Shown here one piece after another: positions 10,696 to 22,031 of a stretch of 64,000 bases of DNA. The stretch is from NCBI GenBank assembly GCA_005656395.1, contig SRSI01000068.1, positions 1,105,328 through 1,169,327 on the forward strand. Reading direction: 5' to 3'. Made by a program: the position numbers and the translations under genes. Below the pieces are notes generated by a model, which did not search any database, had not been told where the DNA came from, and saw only the letters and a list, made by a program, of their open reading frames with translations. The DNA is from Strongyloides papillosus (lineage: Eukaryota > Nematoda > Chromadorea > Rhabditida > Strongyloididae). Every line of letters starts with the position of its first letter. Within the stretch, counting starts at the first letter, position 1.

Positions 10696-10730
10696 TGAAA
10701 TAATTGCTTATGATAAAAATTAAAAATTTT

Positions 10731-10740
10731 TCTTTTTATA
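10731..10740 (-). promoter_or_regulatory. TATA box, secreted repeat protein copy 1
   Basis: Minus strand reads TATAAAAAGA, about 36 bases upstream of the ATG. The same box sits in the same place at copy 2 and is the last part of the upstream region still shared by both copies. Confidence 0.5.
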
Positions 10741-13689
10741 TGCTTCTAAGGTACGATCATTGTTTGATGGTAAGCAGTTTAGCATAAATTAATAAAAAAT
10801 TAAAAATTTTTAATAAAAATCACTAATCCTTTGACATTATGAATATTTTAAATTTTAATCATTGCTCTATCAATTATCATCAAGTTTTGTTTGTTATATT
10901 GAAATCCTCTTTGGAATAGATTAAACTTTTTATTTAATTGTTAAAATTACTAAATTTAAATAATTTTAATTTTAAAACTGTATAAACTCATTCTTTAAAA
11001 AAGAATATTCTGGTAATGATATACAAAGAAGTTAATTATAATTTTAGATTTTGATAATTTAATGTACGAAACTTCATTTGAATTTAACAAAATAATGATT
11101 CAAGGATTAGATGAAGTGATATGAAAATTGTTCCACAATGTTACTCTAAAATTTTGAATTTAAAAAATTCACTTAATTATCAAACAATTATTATGTTTTT
11201 ATACTGCATAATATATTAAAATTTACAAAGAAATTCTTTACTTGTTTGATTCGTTTATTTTTTTGTGTTTCTACATATTAAATGTTAATTTATAGAAGCA
11301 TAATCTCGAAATTTTATAATTATTAATTTGTCATATTAACTTTATATTAATTATAAAACTTATTTATCATAAATTAAAAACGACACATTATCACCAACAT
11401 GGATTTTTTCTATTGGACAAACAAAAAATAGTTATTTTATCAATATTAAAAATAAGCACTTTTTACAACAACGTTATAAAGATAAGTTAAATATAATTTT
11501 ATTTTAACGTAGTAAAAATAATACAAGAATATATTACTTATCTCAAAAATTACACTTCATTGTAGCGGTAGATTTATATAGTTCAGATGAAACAAGAATA
11601 TAAAAGAAAGAAAAACTAATATTTTATTATAATCATACAATTATGCAAACATCAATAACATCTTAAAAATCCAAAGATACTTAGACTGACTAAAATAAGG
11701 ATAATTTAAGTATTTATATGAGGTTAAGAGTGGCTGAATGATTTTGGATAAGAAAAGGTGGTGTCCATTACGATGTTTATTTAGAGCTCCAAGAAATATA
11801 CAGTTTTTATTGTTAATTGAGCTCTGTCCTTACCACTAATATGTTTTTTACTATTATTTATTAGTAAATTATTATTACATTTAAAAAATGGACAAGATAA
11901 AATCGAATTTCGCACTTTTTTCTTTTACAACCTTAAATTTAGACAAAATTAATTGAAACCATTTAAAAACTTTAACTACATGTAGATAATGATAAGCTAC
12001 AAAACGCACTACAGAGTGTTAATGTAAAGTACTTCGTAGAAGAGATATAATTTCTACCATAGTTTCATAAATTTTAATAAAAATTCCAAATCATATTATG
12101 TTAATTATATAAAATACAGTAGAAAATTTTGATTCTAAATTCAATATTTGCCAAATTGAAATGATTAACTTCAACTTCTTAATAGCCTTTTACCACATGT
12201 TTAACAAATGACTGTGTAAAACTTAAACGAATTAATGAATGCAACTGAATCAATTTTGGCTCACGTTGTGTAGCATAGTCATTTAGAAAAAGAACAGCAA
12301 TTATTTTGTTTTAGAATAAAAATAATAATAGTAATAGCAGAAATATTCTGAAAGAAATTTCCAGAACATCTCTAAGATCCTACTCATTTTCTTCTTAATC
12401 GGTGTGATTTTTATGATGTTTTTCCTTATTAAAAATTCTGTACTTTCTATTTACCTAAGTAATTGATGTTTTTATTTATAAATTACTTGATTCTTATCTC
12501 AACGGATATAATTAATCACCTTTTTTTAATTCTAAATGTCAGAAATCTGTACTATTACTGGATTTTAATTCTTTGAACTTTTGTTTAACCATTAGAAGCT
12601 TAATGAATCTCATACATTTTATTCATTAAATCCTTCTCTAACATATTAGTATTTGTTTATAAATATGTTGCTTTTTTTTGAAAGAGAAGAAAGCTAGCTA
12701 AATTTGAATACCTAAAATTTGACGTCTTGGAAATTTTGGATTTTAAAATTGTAATTTCCTTTAAATGAGATTAATAAGCTCTTAAAATACTGACAAAAAT
12801 GTACAAATACAATAGCTTTTACTTTTTGTAAAAATATAAATTTCCAACTGAATTATGACATCTCAAACTTAAAGATCGAAAAACGACATTTATTTCTTAA
12901 CGACCTAATATTATAAAATATTTTAAATAATAAAATGTCGAGAAAATCTAGACAATCACAATGTAGAGTAAATAATTAAAATCTCAATGATTTCTAGACA
13001 TTTAATGATCCAGAATACATGTACTTAAAATGTCTAGGACTAAATTAAAGATAGTGTTTATCGTGATATTCTGGACATATTATTCTCTGTGGAAGAAATG
13101 TATTTTTTTACTAGAAGATCATAATTTATTTTTAAAAAACAAAGCAAACATAATATTTTATCATTATTAATTTATTCTATTAAATTAATGACAATATTAT
13201 CTTATGAAATATATAACCATAAAATGATTATTTTACATCATTACCTTTTTATTCTAAAGATAAACATGTTTTTTGATAGAAATCATTTTAATTTATAATT
13301 AGTTAGATTTTATGAAACACAAATTACAAATATATAACTTTCTAAATTATTAATAGAATTTTAAGTTTAAGTGAATTGATTAACAGAGTTCTAATGTCCG
13401 TAATGATGTATTTTCTAAAATAATATGGTAATTTCTTAAAATTTATTAATATATCGAAAAACTAAATTAAATTCATTTTGTTTTGATAAGGCTAAAATTT
13501 TTTTAACTGTTAATTAAGTAAAAGTTTATATGATCAAAATTATCATGTTAAACTATAAATTATGTCCTTTTGTAAATATCATTTGATCAATGATTAATAA
13601 CATTACTTTCATTAACGATAATTTTTACAGATTCACGAGAAAAGTTTTCTAACTGTTTATATTGGACTTATCTTTTAAAAATTGTTAAT
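10741..13689. other. 3-kb gene-free AT-rich spacer
   Basis: No convincing coding run on either strand, no tRNA-like box pair and no ordered tandem repeat seen. A stretch near 12990-13100 (AAAATGTCTAGGACTAAAT region) resembles part of the MITE interior near 62065-62115, suggesting an old related insertion. Confidence 0.4.
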
Positions 13690-14654
13690 ATGATTTCGGT
13701 TCTGGAGATTATTCAGCTTGCATATAAGATACCATCATTGCTTTTAATGATGCTGTCAATATATACTATAATAACAGAAATCAAAAATAGAAATGCTCAT
13801 TTTAACACACAATTTTATTTAATAATTGTTTGTAAATTATCTAATGAAATTATCTATAATATAACTGTTTTTATATTTGTTTTACAACCAAAATGGGGAT
13901 TTTATAAAAAATTTTTAACAAAACCATGATTGGACGGCAACAATATATTTTGTTTTATCAACACAACAAATAACCTTCATGTTTTTTATAACACTTTTAA
14001 TTAGTATAAATAGATATATAGCTGTTAAATATCCTTTGTTATATAATTTATATTTTTTAAAATCAAAAATGGTTATTATATTATTATCCGTAATCACATT
14101 ATCAACAATAATTGGACTTGGAAATATTTTTTTCGAAACAAGATTCGATAAGATGGATTCATTTGACGTTCTTATTCCAACATTAACATCTGAAAGTGCA
14201 TTTTTTTACCGAATCTTTTATCAAATCTTTTTATTTGGAATCATTTCCATTGCAACATGTACTTTCAACACAATGGCTATTTTAACACTAAGGAAACTCA
14301 ACAAAAATGCTATCAAATACAAAAAAGAATTAAATTATACCATATACTCAATCCTTATTTTTATAACATTATTTTTGGTTGAAATTCTTTATGTTTGTAA
14401 CTTTATTGTTTTAATATTTGATTTTGTATCTTTAATGTACCCAATTTATTTTCTCTTTAATATGGCACTTGACTTAACATCTATTGGAGAATTCTATTTT
14501 CTTATTTATTCATCGTAAGTTCTGCCTAGTAACGTTATTTTCCGAGTAAAATAAATTTTTCAGTCATGAACTAAGAAATGAATTAAAAAATTTTTTTGGA
14601 TGTTATAAAAAATCCAATAACAAAGTCAATATCAAAATTCTTTATCGAAAGTAA
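13690..14654 (+). pseudogene. serpentine chemoreceptor (Srv/Srg-like GPCR) with one frameshift
   Basis: Reading starts at 13690 (MISVLEIIQLAYK...) with two membrane helices, then stops at about 13929. A one-base frame change within the A/T run near 13905-13925 gives a continuous next segment (HDWTATIYFVLSTQQ then MFFITLLISINRYIAVKYP), which is the TM3 region plus the RY-type motif of nematode serpentine receptors. Helices 4-7 follow to 14514. A 49-bp intron 14515-14563 (GTAAGT...TTTTCAG) joins a last exon 14564-14654 encoding a basic C-tail (HELRNELKNFFGCYKKSNN). About 320 residues in total, normal for the family. Everything else is intact, so this is either a very young pseudogene or a single-base sequence error. 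Function if intact: chemosensory receptor in a sensory neuron. Confidence 0.65.
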
Positions 14655-15329
14655 TTTGTTTATTAATTATTAGATGTACACTTCAATTTTAAAAAATGGT
14701 TAAAGTTCTAAATTATTTTTGAATTTGGATAAATTTTTAGACTAGCAATGATGCTTATTTTGTTCTTAGAACCTTAAAATGTGGAAAATATAGTTACAAA
14801 TGCGGTATTTACTTATAGTTACATTATTTGGCTTCTTAGACAAGTTAGTTTGGTATTTCTTCTGAACATTTTGAATTAACCTTAAAGTAGCGTTTAGTAT
14901 CTTTTTCAAGAACTAGCCTTCGGCAGGTCAGGTCTGGTCCGCGAAGCATGTTTTTTATAAAACATTTTTATGCTAAATTATCAATTAAAATATTTGTATA
15001 AAAAATTGTTTAATTGAATTATATATTTATGGAAAAGCAAAAAAATCAGAAATATAATTTTGCAAGATTCTCAATATTTTTGAGTTTAAGAATCATTTTA
15101 TAGCATTTGCATTTATTGAGACTGTTTAGTGAAATAAAAAAATTACCAAACAAAATGAATTTTATTTATTTCCAAAGAATAAATAAAAATGAATGTTTGA
15201 ATCATTCCAAATAAATATTTAATTGACTTTCCTCTATATTTTTGAGATTGATATAAACGATTTAATATCAATCTTCTATTAACTACATATTTAACTTAAT
15301 TTTACAATTATAAAATGAGAAATTGCAAG
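14655..15329. other. AT-rich spacer
   Basis: No gene seen. A short GC-rich patch at about 14924-14950 (CTTCGGCAGGTCAGG region, with CTTCG/CGAAG ends) stands out, but I could not tie it to any feature. Confidence 0.35.
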
Positions 15330-17400
15330 AAAAGTGACATCTAAAATAACTTTTATCGTTTTTAAGCTAAAAACTTCGTTATAGTTTCAAATTTTGATTC
15401 ATGCTTTGAACTATGTTCTAAATTTCGTTTTGTTTACTTTAACAAATATTAATAAGATTAAAACATTTAAAAACTTTGATTTTTATTAAAAAGAATGGTC
15501 GTCACTTTTTGGTTCATATCTTGACTAATTTTTTATTAGTCTTTTTGATATTGAATTTTCCTTTCGTTCCATAGGTGTACATTCTAAAATGAGCCATAAA
15601 TCAAAAACTTTTATTGACTTTGAAAAGAATTATTTCTAGAACAAACTTATACAAAACGTATTCAAAAAGTAGGTATTTTTAATAGATGACTTTGCCAATT
15701 TTGGTCAAAACATTTTAAAGCTATTTTCTCCCTTTAATTTAGAAAAAAATACTTTTACTGACTATTAAACCATAAAAATTAATCAAGTTTGGATAAAGTT
15801 AATTTGAAGGAAAAACTGGTTTTGTGTAAAAAAGTTTAAAAAAATGAAAGAATTGTTATCAAAAGTGAGTACAGCTCGTTTTGTTGATAAGCTATAAATT
15901 TTGCAAATTTTTATCTTTTAAGTTAGTTTTATATCTATATACTAAAAATCATTTCTTCTAAATTTTTTCAAGTTTTAATTAAGTAATAGCTAACTAACTT
16001 TTTTAATTTTTATTTAAAAAATGGTTACTACCCTTTGGTGTATAACTTAGTCGGATTTTTAACGATTTCAATAATATTACGTTTCCCCATTACTACTCAC
16101 TTGTACCTTTCAAATAAGTCATAACATACAAAATTTCATTTACTTTTACAGAAGTTTTTTCGAAAGACAATACTACACAAAAGTAACTAAAAAAGTGGTG
16201 TTTTTAAAAAATAACATAGCCTATTTTTGACCAATATTTTTTAAGACCCTTTTCCCCACTAAGTTAGAAAAAAAATACATCTAACGACTATTTAATCATA
16301 AAAATTAATCAAGTTTGAAGAAAGTTTTGTTAATCACAAAATTAATTTTTGTGAAACAGACGAAGAAAAAGTGAAATATTTGACATCTAAATAAGTATAA
16401 CTCTCTATGTTGTTAATGAATATAATTCGTTATAGTTTTATTTTAAAAATTAGACATGGATCTATACAATACTTTAGATTTATTTATTTTAAACAACTTT
16501 TCATTTAGGTTACAGTATTATAAATTTTTTGTTTTTACTTAAAAATGGCAACTATTCTTTGGCCCATAACTTAGCCGATTTTTCATAAATATCAATCGTA
16601 TTGTGTTTTCCTAGGATTCCAGATTAAAACCTTTTTAATGGTTAGCAGAGCAATTGATATTTTCAACTTTAAAGAAAGTTATTTTCTTCACAAAACTATG
16701 CAAAAAATGTGATATTTTTTAAATATAATTTGACCACTTATGGACCAAAAATTTTAAGACCCAATTTTCGCACTAAGTTAGAACACAACACATTTAATAA
16801 CTACTTATTTATAAAATTGATTAAGTTTAAAAAAAGTTATGCTGAAGACAAAATTGGTTTTTGTAAAAAAAACGAAAAAAGGAAAAATGTTGACATTCAA
16901 ATTAAGATAACTTCTTATGTTGTTAAGCTATAAACTTTGTTAAACCCTTATTTTTTAAGTTAGACTTAGATCTATATAAAACATTTTATTTTATTTATTT
17001 TTATCAAGTTACGACTAAGTTAAAGGTATTTAACTTTTAAATTTTTTTTCGAAATGGTAACTATTCTTTGGAACATAACTCGGCCAATTTTTAATAAATT
17101 CAAGTAGTATTGTGTTTCCCCTTATTCTGGTAGTTGATCTTTAAAATTGTATACAAATCATTGTCTCTTATCTATTTTGAATTAATGTTTCCCCTGGTCA
17201 AATTTATGTTAAAAAAGGGATCAAAAAAGGGTTTTTTTTAAGAATAACTTGGCCAAATGTCGCCTAAACATTTTTGAAACTGATCCAATCACTCTAGTTA
17301 GAAAAAAATACATCTTTTGGCTATTTACTCATAAAAATCGGTTGAATTTGAAAGGAGTTATGAGAGAAATAATTTTTTTTCTTATTTCTTTTTGTTACAG
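15330..17400. repeat. degenerate tandem array, about 4 units of ~515 bp
   Basis: Landmarks recur at near-constant spacing. A GACATCTAAA...GTTGTTAAGCTATAAA-type segment lies near 15338, 15853, 16378 and 16890; an ATGGTAACTATTCTTTGG-type segment near 15495, 16020, 16543 and 17053. Units are strongly diverged from each other (old array). Short open frames inside (16709-16933, 17249-17437) are by-products and not called as genes. Confidence 0.7.
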
Positions 17401-17701
17401 AGATTGGTCACTTTCTTACTTATATTTAATTTCTTAGGATCTATTTCTTTAGTCATATTTTTGTAACCTTTATTAGTATTTTTTTTCCTTATAATTATAA
17501 CACTAACAACTTCTAAGATTACAATTGAAGATTTAGTTGTTGATTGGGATGAGGATGTTGATGAACTTGTAGATGAACTTCTGTTTATTTTCTATTTTTT
17601 TAATTGTAGTTTTTTTTTGAAAATTATAGGTCTTGCTAATAAAAATGCATTAACAATGACGAAAATTCTCAAAATGATCCAAATATAAGAGTTTTCTTAG
17701 T
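17401..17701. other. spacer between tandem array and inverted repeat
   Basis: AT-rich, no gene recognised. A short run at 17538-17580 (GATGAGGATGTTGATGAACT) looks codon-like but is not part of a longer frame. Confidence 0.3.
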
Positions 17702-18155
17702 TCAATTAATAATAAATTCAGTTTCTCTTATATAATTTGGCTTCTCATTTTCAGAGTTTGCATCCTTTAAGGTACATTTATATTTTGTATTTGATAATAA
17801 ATCATGAATATTATTTACTTCTATAAAATGCTCCGTTGATTCATCAAACATTGATAATGATAAATAAATATGTTCATAAAAATTATTAAATAAGACTTTA
17901 CTACCGGGAGGAGTCAGATTGCCTTGAATATTCGAATTATTATTAGGAATTCTCTTATACTGTTTTCTTATATTGCCTTTTCTTTTGATGAAAGCAAAGC
18001 TTTCCTGGTCGTAGTGAATTTTGTCAGAATTATGAAGGAGGAATAGCTCGTTCTTTGTGGGAATTGTAAGCACGTTTATTAAATGCCCAACACCGGGTGG
18101 GAAATACGAATCGCCTCGTACAAAATTCAGCCCCCCGTCATAAAAAAAACTTTTT
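17702..18155 (-). CDS. hypothetical open frame carried by left arm of inverted repeat
   Basis: Minus-strand frame open from about 18147 to 17702. The region shared with the right arm encodes a DGGLNFVRGDSYFPPGVGHL-type start followed by LTIPTKNELFLLHNSDKIHY, ending at a PPGSKV motif. Beyond the repeat this copy continues for about 55 residues (NNFYEHIYLSLSMFDESTEH...). The first in-frame ATG is missing for the repeat part (the next is at 18073, which may be TTG/GTG-like), so this is probably an internal exon or a gene remnant. The family is not recognised. Confidence 0.35.
17894..18155 (-). repeat. left arm of a 262-bp inverted repeat
   Basis: Reverse complement of 18701-18962, with no mismatch found when read base by base over 262 positions. 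The repeat unit is distinctly more GC-rich than its surroundings. Arms are separated by 545 bp. Confidence 0.92.
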
Positions 18156-18700
18156 CATAGATACCACCAACCCTCATCACAATAATATCACATTTTCAAT
18201 AAATAAAAAATCTACAAGATAATTTTTTAAACAAATTACCAAATCAAAAAAAAATAAACATTAATAAAACACTTTCACGGACCCTTTACCCCTATTTCCT
18301 ATATGGGGTGTCCAAAGACGGCAGTGCTCCATGTTCTGAATGCAATGCTCTAGCCTTATTAAAAAATAAACTAGAATACTTTCTCTGAAAATGTCACACG
18401 AAAAAAAAAGATAATTGGAAATTGAATAATTATCATTAAAATAAATGTCATTGATCGATATATATATAAAAAAATGAGTTTATTAAAATTCAAACTGTAT
18501 GATGTAAAAAATGGTTACTCAAATTTTTCCTTGTAATAATACCTGTTAAACTCTCTTTTCCATATAAGAACATCGTTCCAAGGAAAACTTTGAGTGACAA
18601 CTTTTACACTAAACAGGTTGAATTTTAATAAACTCAAAAAAATCAATAGTCTTATATTATCAATGATAATTATAAAAATCCATTATATATATGGCAGGCA
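18156..18700. other. spacer inside the inverted repeat
   Basis: Mostly AT-rich without a gene. Positions 18278-18325 form a small GC-rich hairpin (ACCCCTATTTCCTATATGGGGT, i.e. CCCCTA...TATGGGG flanked by GGAC/GTCC). Confidence 0.5.
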
Positions 18701-18962
18701 AAAAAGTTTTTTTTATGACGGGGGGCTGAATTTTGTACGAGGCGATTCGTATTTCCCACCCGGTGTTGGGCATTTAATAAACGTGCTTACAATTCCCACA
18801 AAGAACGAGCTATTCCTCCTTCATAATTCTGACAAAATTCACTACGACCAGGAAAGCTTTGCTTTCATCAAAAGAAAAGGCAATATAAGAAAACAGTATA
18901 AGAGAATTCCTAATAATAATTCGAATATTCAAGGCAATCTGACTCCTCCCGGTAGTAAAGTC
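18701..18962 (+). repeat. right arm of the 262-bp inverted repeat
   Basis: Perfect inverted copy of 17894-18155. Here the reading frame runs out soon after the repeat boundary (RWMPFH then stop at 18983), so this arm looks like the partial copy. About 40 bases beyond it (19011-19035) a CTCCCGGCAATAAAATTACAG string resembles the arm's own terminus (CTCCCGGTAGTAAAGTC), hinting at a second, decayed end. Confidence 0.92.
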
Positions 18963-18983
18963 AGATGGATGCCTTTTCATTGA

Positions 18984-19321
18984 AATATATAAATCAAATC
19001 ATGATAATCTAATCTCTCCCGGCAATAAAATTACAGAAACTAATATTTCCTTTTTCTAAAAAACATAACTTTAAATAACTCATTTAAAATTATTAATTGT
19101 AAAAATTATTTTTCCTCCAACATACATATATAATTATTTTAATGAAATACCAAAGTAGAATTTATATTCTCAATACTTCATCATTTATAATTAATTTTCT
19201 CTTTTTATTAACAATAATTACTACAATACAACAAAAATCCAACTTTAATGTATATAAATTATTATTGAATAAAAAGATTAATATATATAACTTTATTTAA
19301 ATAAATATCTAAATTTCCTCC
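18984..19321. other. AT-rich spacer
   Basis: Nothing recognised apart from the repeat-end-like string at about 19011-19035. It holds the 3' end of the RPA1-like gene on the minus strand. Confidence 0.4.
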
Positions 19322-21020
19322 TTATTGAACAAGAGAAAAGCAACTAAGTTCTCTTTTCATACGTTCAGTCCATTGTTCATAAATACCATCAGGACATACA
19401 CCAACGTATTCAATAATCTTATTTCCTCTTATTATTATCTCCCCATTATTTCCATCACCTAAATAGTTGCTAATTTTTATCTTAAAGAGCATGGGAATGT
19501 GTAATAAATTCTTTAAGACAACATCTCCATCAGTGCCATTGTCTATGATGGTACTGAAATTCCCAGTTAAGTTTTGAATTAAATTTGATAGTCTATTTGC
19601 AAATAAGGTTATAGATGATATATGAACTAACGAATCTGCTATTGTAACTTTTGCAAAAGGTCCATATTCTTTAGCTTTTTCTGATATTGTGAATTTTCCG
19701 AAGAAAGTTATTCTTCCCATTGTTAAGAATTTCCTAGGCTTTATCTTAAATGATGGCAATCCTTTTATGTGAATTAAAAATTTCCCATTACTAAGAGCTT
19801 CTTCTACTGTAGGAGCTGTGTAAACATCCGGGAGCTCTATAGTATCAAGATCCATATCACATACCTTGGTAAGAACTTTTTTATATTCTTCTAAATTATC
19901 TTTGACAATGCAAGATGCTCTATTGCATGAAAGAATTCTTCCACCCGCACTATGTTTTCTTACAATGCTATACTTGACTCCTACTAACATGCCAACTTCA
20001 AATTCGCAGTAAGCTAATTCACCGTGTAAAAATATTGGTACAGTGGTTGTCCCATTAGTTAAGTAAATGATTCTTCTTGAAGTTGAAACATTGGCACCGT
20101 CATATATATAAGTTGAAATATCATCGATCTTTACAACCACGCCAATGACACTAGCCTGTTGATCTATTTCGTAATCATTAATGCATTCCAAATCCTTTAA
20201 CGGAACATCAATACCTGGGAATTGAAATTTTCTAGATGCTGGTAAAAACTTAGTACTGTTGAATGTTAAGGCCAATCCTTTGTCAAATGTCGTAAAATTC
20301 CTAGAGCTGCTTTTCAACAAAAACGTCTTTGCATTTGATAAGCTTAAATTATAGTACTTGCCAATTTCAACACTATCGTAAATACTATTAGATGAATCGC
20401 TTTTAAAGAACACGCAATTCATCGTGTTTCCAAGATAATCACCAACGATTAAGTTGAACACAAATTCATTAGGTACTTTTGTTTCATTCATAGCACCCTT
20501 TAGAAGTACAAGAACATTGAGGGAAAAGTCGAGATTTTTTTCATCATTGTAAACACGTTCCAAGTCCCCTTCTTTCTCATTAGCCTCATATGAACTGTCA
20601 CCACCAATATCTATCTTGGTTTTGATAACATGCAACTTTTTGGAAGGAGTAAAAGGGTGGTCATCAGCAACTCTATAACTTAAAACTTCAAGTTCTTTAT
20701 GAAACTCATTTAGTTGAAAGTCATATTTTACATATACTCGAATCTCATTAACATATATATAAGCTTCTCTATTTTTGTCAAGTTTATATAACAACTCTCC
20801 TGTGATCTCCTTAATCTTTCCTCTGAGCAATCTTGAATAACTATCAGAAAACTCAAAACCCTTATTCATGTCCTTTGCTACCTGAAAACTCTGTAATTAT
20901 TTCAGAATAACTATAAAGATGACATACTTTGACAAAAAGTAAGAAATTATTAACATTACTATTAGAATTGGCAATAGCGTTCTTAAGAAAATCATTATAG
21001 GAAGAAACATTTTCTGACAT
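19322..21020 (-). CDS. divergent RPA1 (replication protein A large subunit)-like protein
   Basis: Exon 1 is 21020-20928 (31 codons) and exon 2 is 20881-19322, joined over a 46-bp intron (GTATGTC...TTTTCAG), giving 550 residues. Residues 1-110 resemble the RPA70 N-terminal OB fold (a strand-rich block ending FHKELEVLSYRVADDHPF, like the canonical VILMELEVL segment). The centre carries two OB-fold-like DNA-binding units; the string LKDLECINDYEIDQQASVIG followed by VVVKIDD and RRIIYLTNGTTTVPIFLHGE matches the second ssDNA-binding domain of RPA70. The C-terminal OB unit lacks the C4 zinc ribbon found in canonical RPA1, and the protein is shorter than the usual ~600-660. Likely a nuclear ssDNA-binding paralog acting in replication, repair or meiosis. 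It sits head-to-head with two RPA2-like genes. Confidence 0.7.
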
Positions 21021-22031
21021 CTTGATAATGTAATCAAATTGCTTAACTTATGCAACAACAAAATATTACAGAGCAGCGTTTAGATTTAACTATCTAACTG
21101 AAAAAAATAATTATAAAATAATCTTCATTATATTCTATTAAAATCATTCAAATTATATACGGATAATATCAAAATCACAATATTTAAAAACAAAACAGAC
21201 ACTTATGATATAATACAGTAAAATTAAACTGTAGATTATGTCATATGTTAAAAATTAAACTAATATATTATCAAAAAGAAAGAAAACCAATTGAAGATAA
21301 TAAAAAAATGATTACATATCTACGTATCATCCAATAATTTTTTTCTTATATGTTAATAATTTTTACACATATACAATTAACACTTATAGATCAATTCTAC
21401 TATCAGAAAAAATATTTCATAAATTATAGTCATTATATTATCAACCACTATATTGTATTATATATAAATTTATATATACTTGTATATACTGCATTTAAAA
21501 CCTTCTGTGAACAAACAAAATGTTTTACCATATTGTTATATTGCCATTTAATGCTTCTTTATTCATACTTAGAAATTTCTTCAAATTCAATTCTTTTTCG
21601 TTTTAGGACAATCATCTTCCTTTCTTAATCTTTAATGAAGATTTCATTTCTATTGAAGAGTAATAAAAATAAAATATTATATAGACTATCTCTGAGGAGT
21701 CAATTATTGCTTATTAATATGTTATTAAATAGAATTATTAATTAATAGTTTTCAATACGATAATTTATATAGAAAAAATTTTATTCGAATAATATGTTGT
21801 TATGAATAATTTTTCCATTATAAATGAAAAAGACGCGCCAATTTTCTTTTTAGTTTTAGGTAGAATATTTACTTTGAATATATTTTTGTCCAACTTTATT
21901 CAACAATAATTCATATTCCTATTCATATTTTCCATAAACTAAGAATTGAAATAATAAAGTATTATAATCGTTAATACATAAATTATCACAGTATTGAACC
22001 ATCACCTATATTATTTCACTGATAAGTAAGC
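21021..22031. promoter_or_regulatory. shared divergent upstream region, RPA1-like / RPA2-like A
   Basis: About 1 kb of very AT-rich DNA between the start codons of two divergent genes. No clear operator or palindrome is seen. An ACGCGCC string at 21833-21839 is the only GC-rich site. The open frame 21350-21628 is hydrophobic AT-noise and is not called. Confidence 0.3.

Larger units (their letters stand above)
9056..10740 (-). repeat. proximal copy of a 1.68-kb duplicated gene block
   Basis: This block reappears in the same orientation at about 42367-44049. Homology starts near the string AAAGATTATAGAGGCTTA downstream of the gene and ends just past the TATA box upstream; outside that the flanks are unrelated. 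From about 9745 to 10596 the two copies showed no difference when read side by side, while both outer parts carry many substitutions. Confidence 0.9.

Noticed and set aside
14924..14950. GC-rich patch as a possible tRNA or structured RNA
   Set aside because: No cloverleaf, A/B boxes or terminator could be assembled around it.
16709..17437. Two short frames in the 515-bp repeat
   Set aside because: Each unit of the array has different stops; no selection for coding is visible.
21350..21628. 92-residue frame between the RPA-like genes
   Set aside because: Leu/Ile/Tyr-rich noise in AT-rich DNA; no signal peptide pattern or conserved motif.
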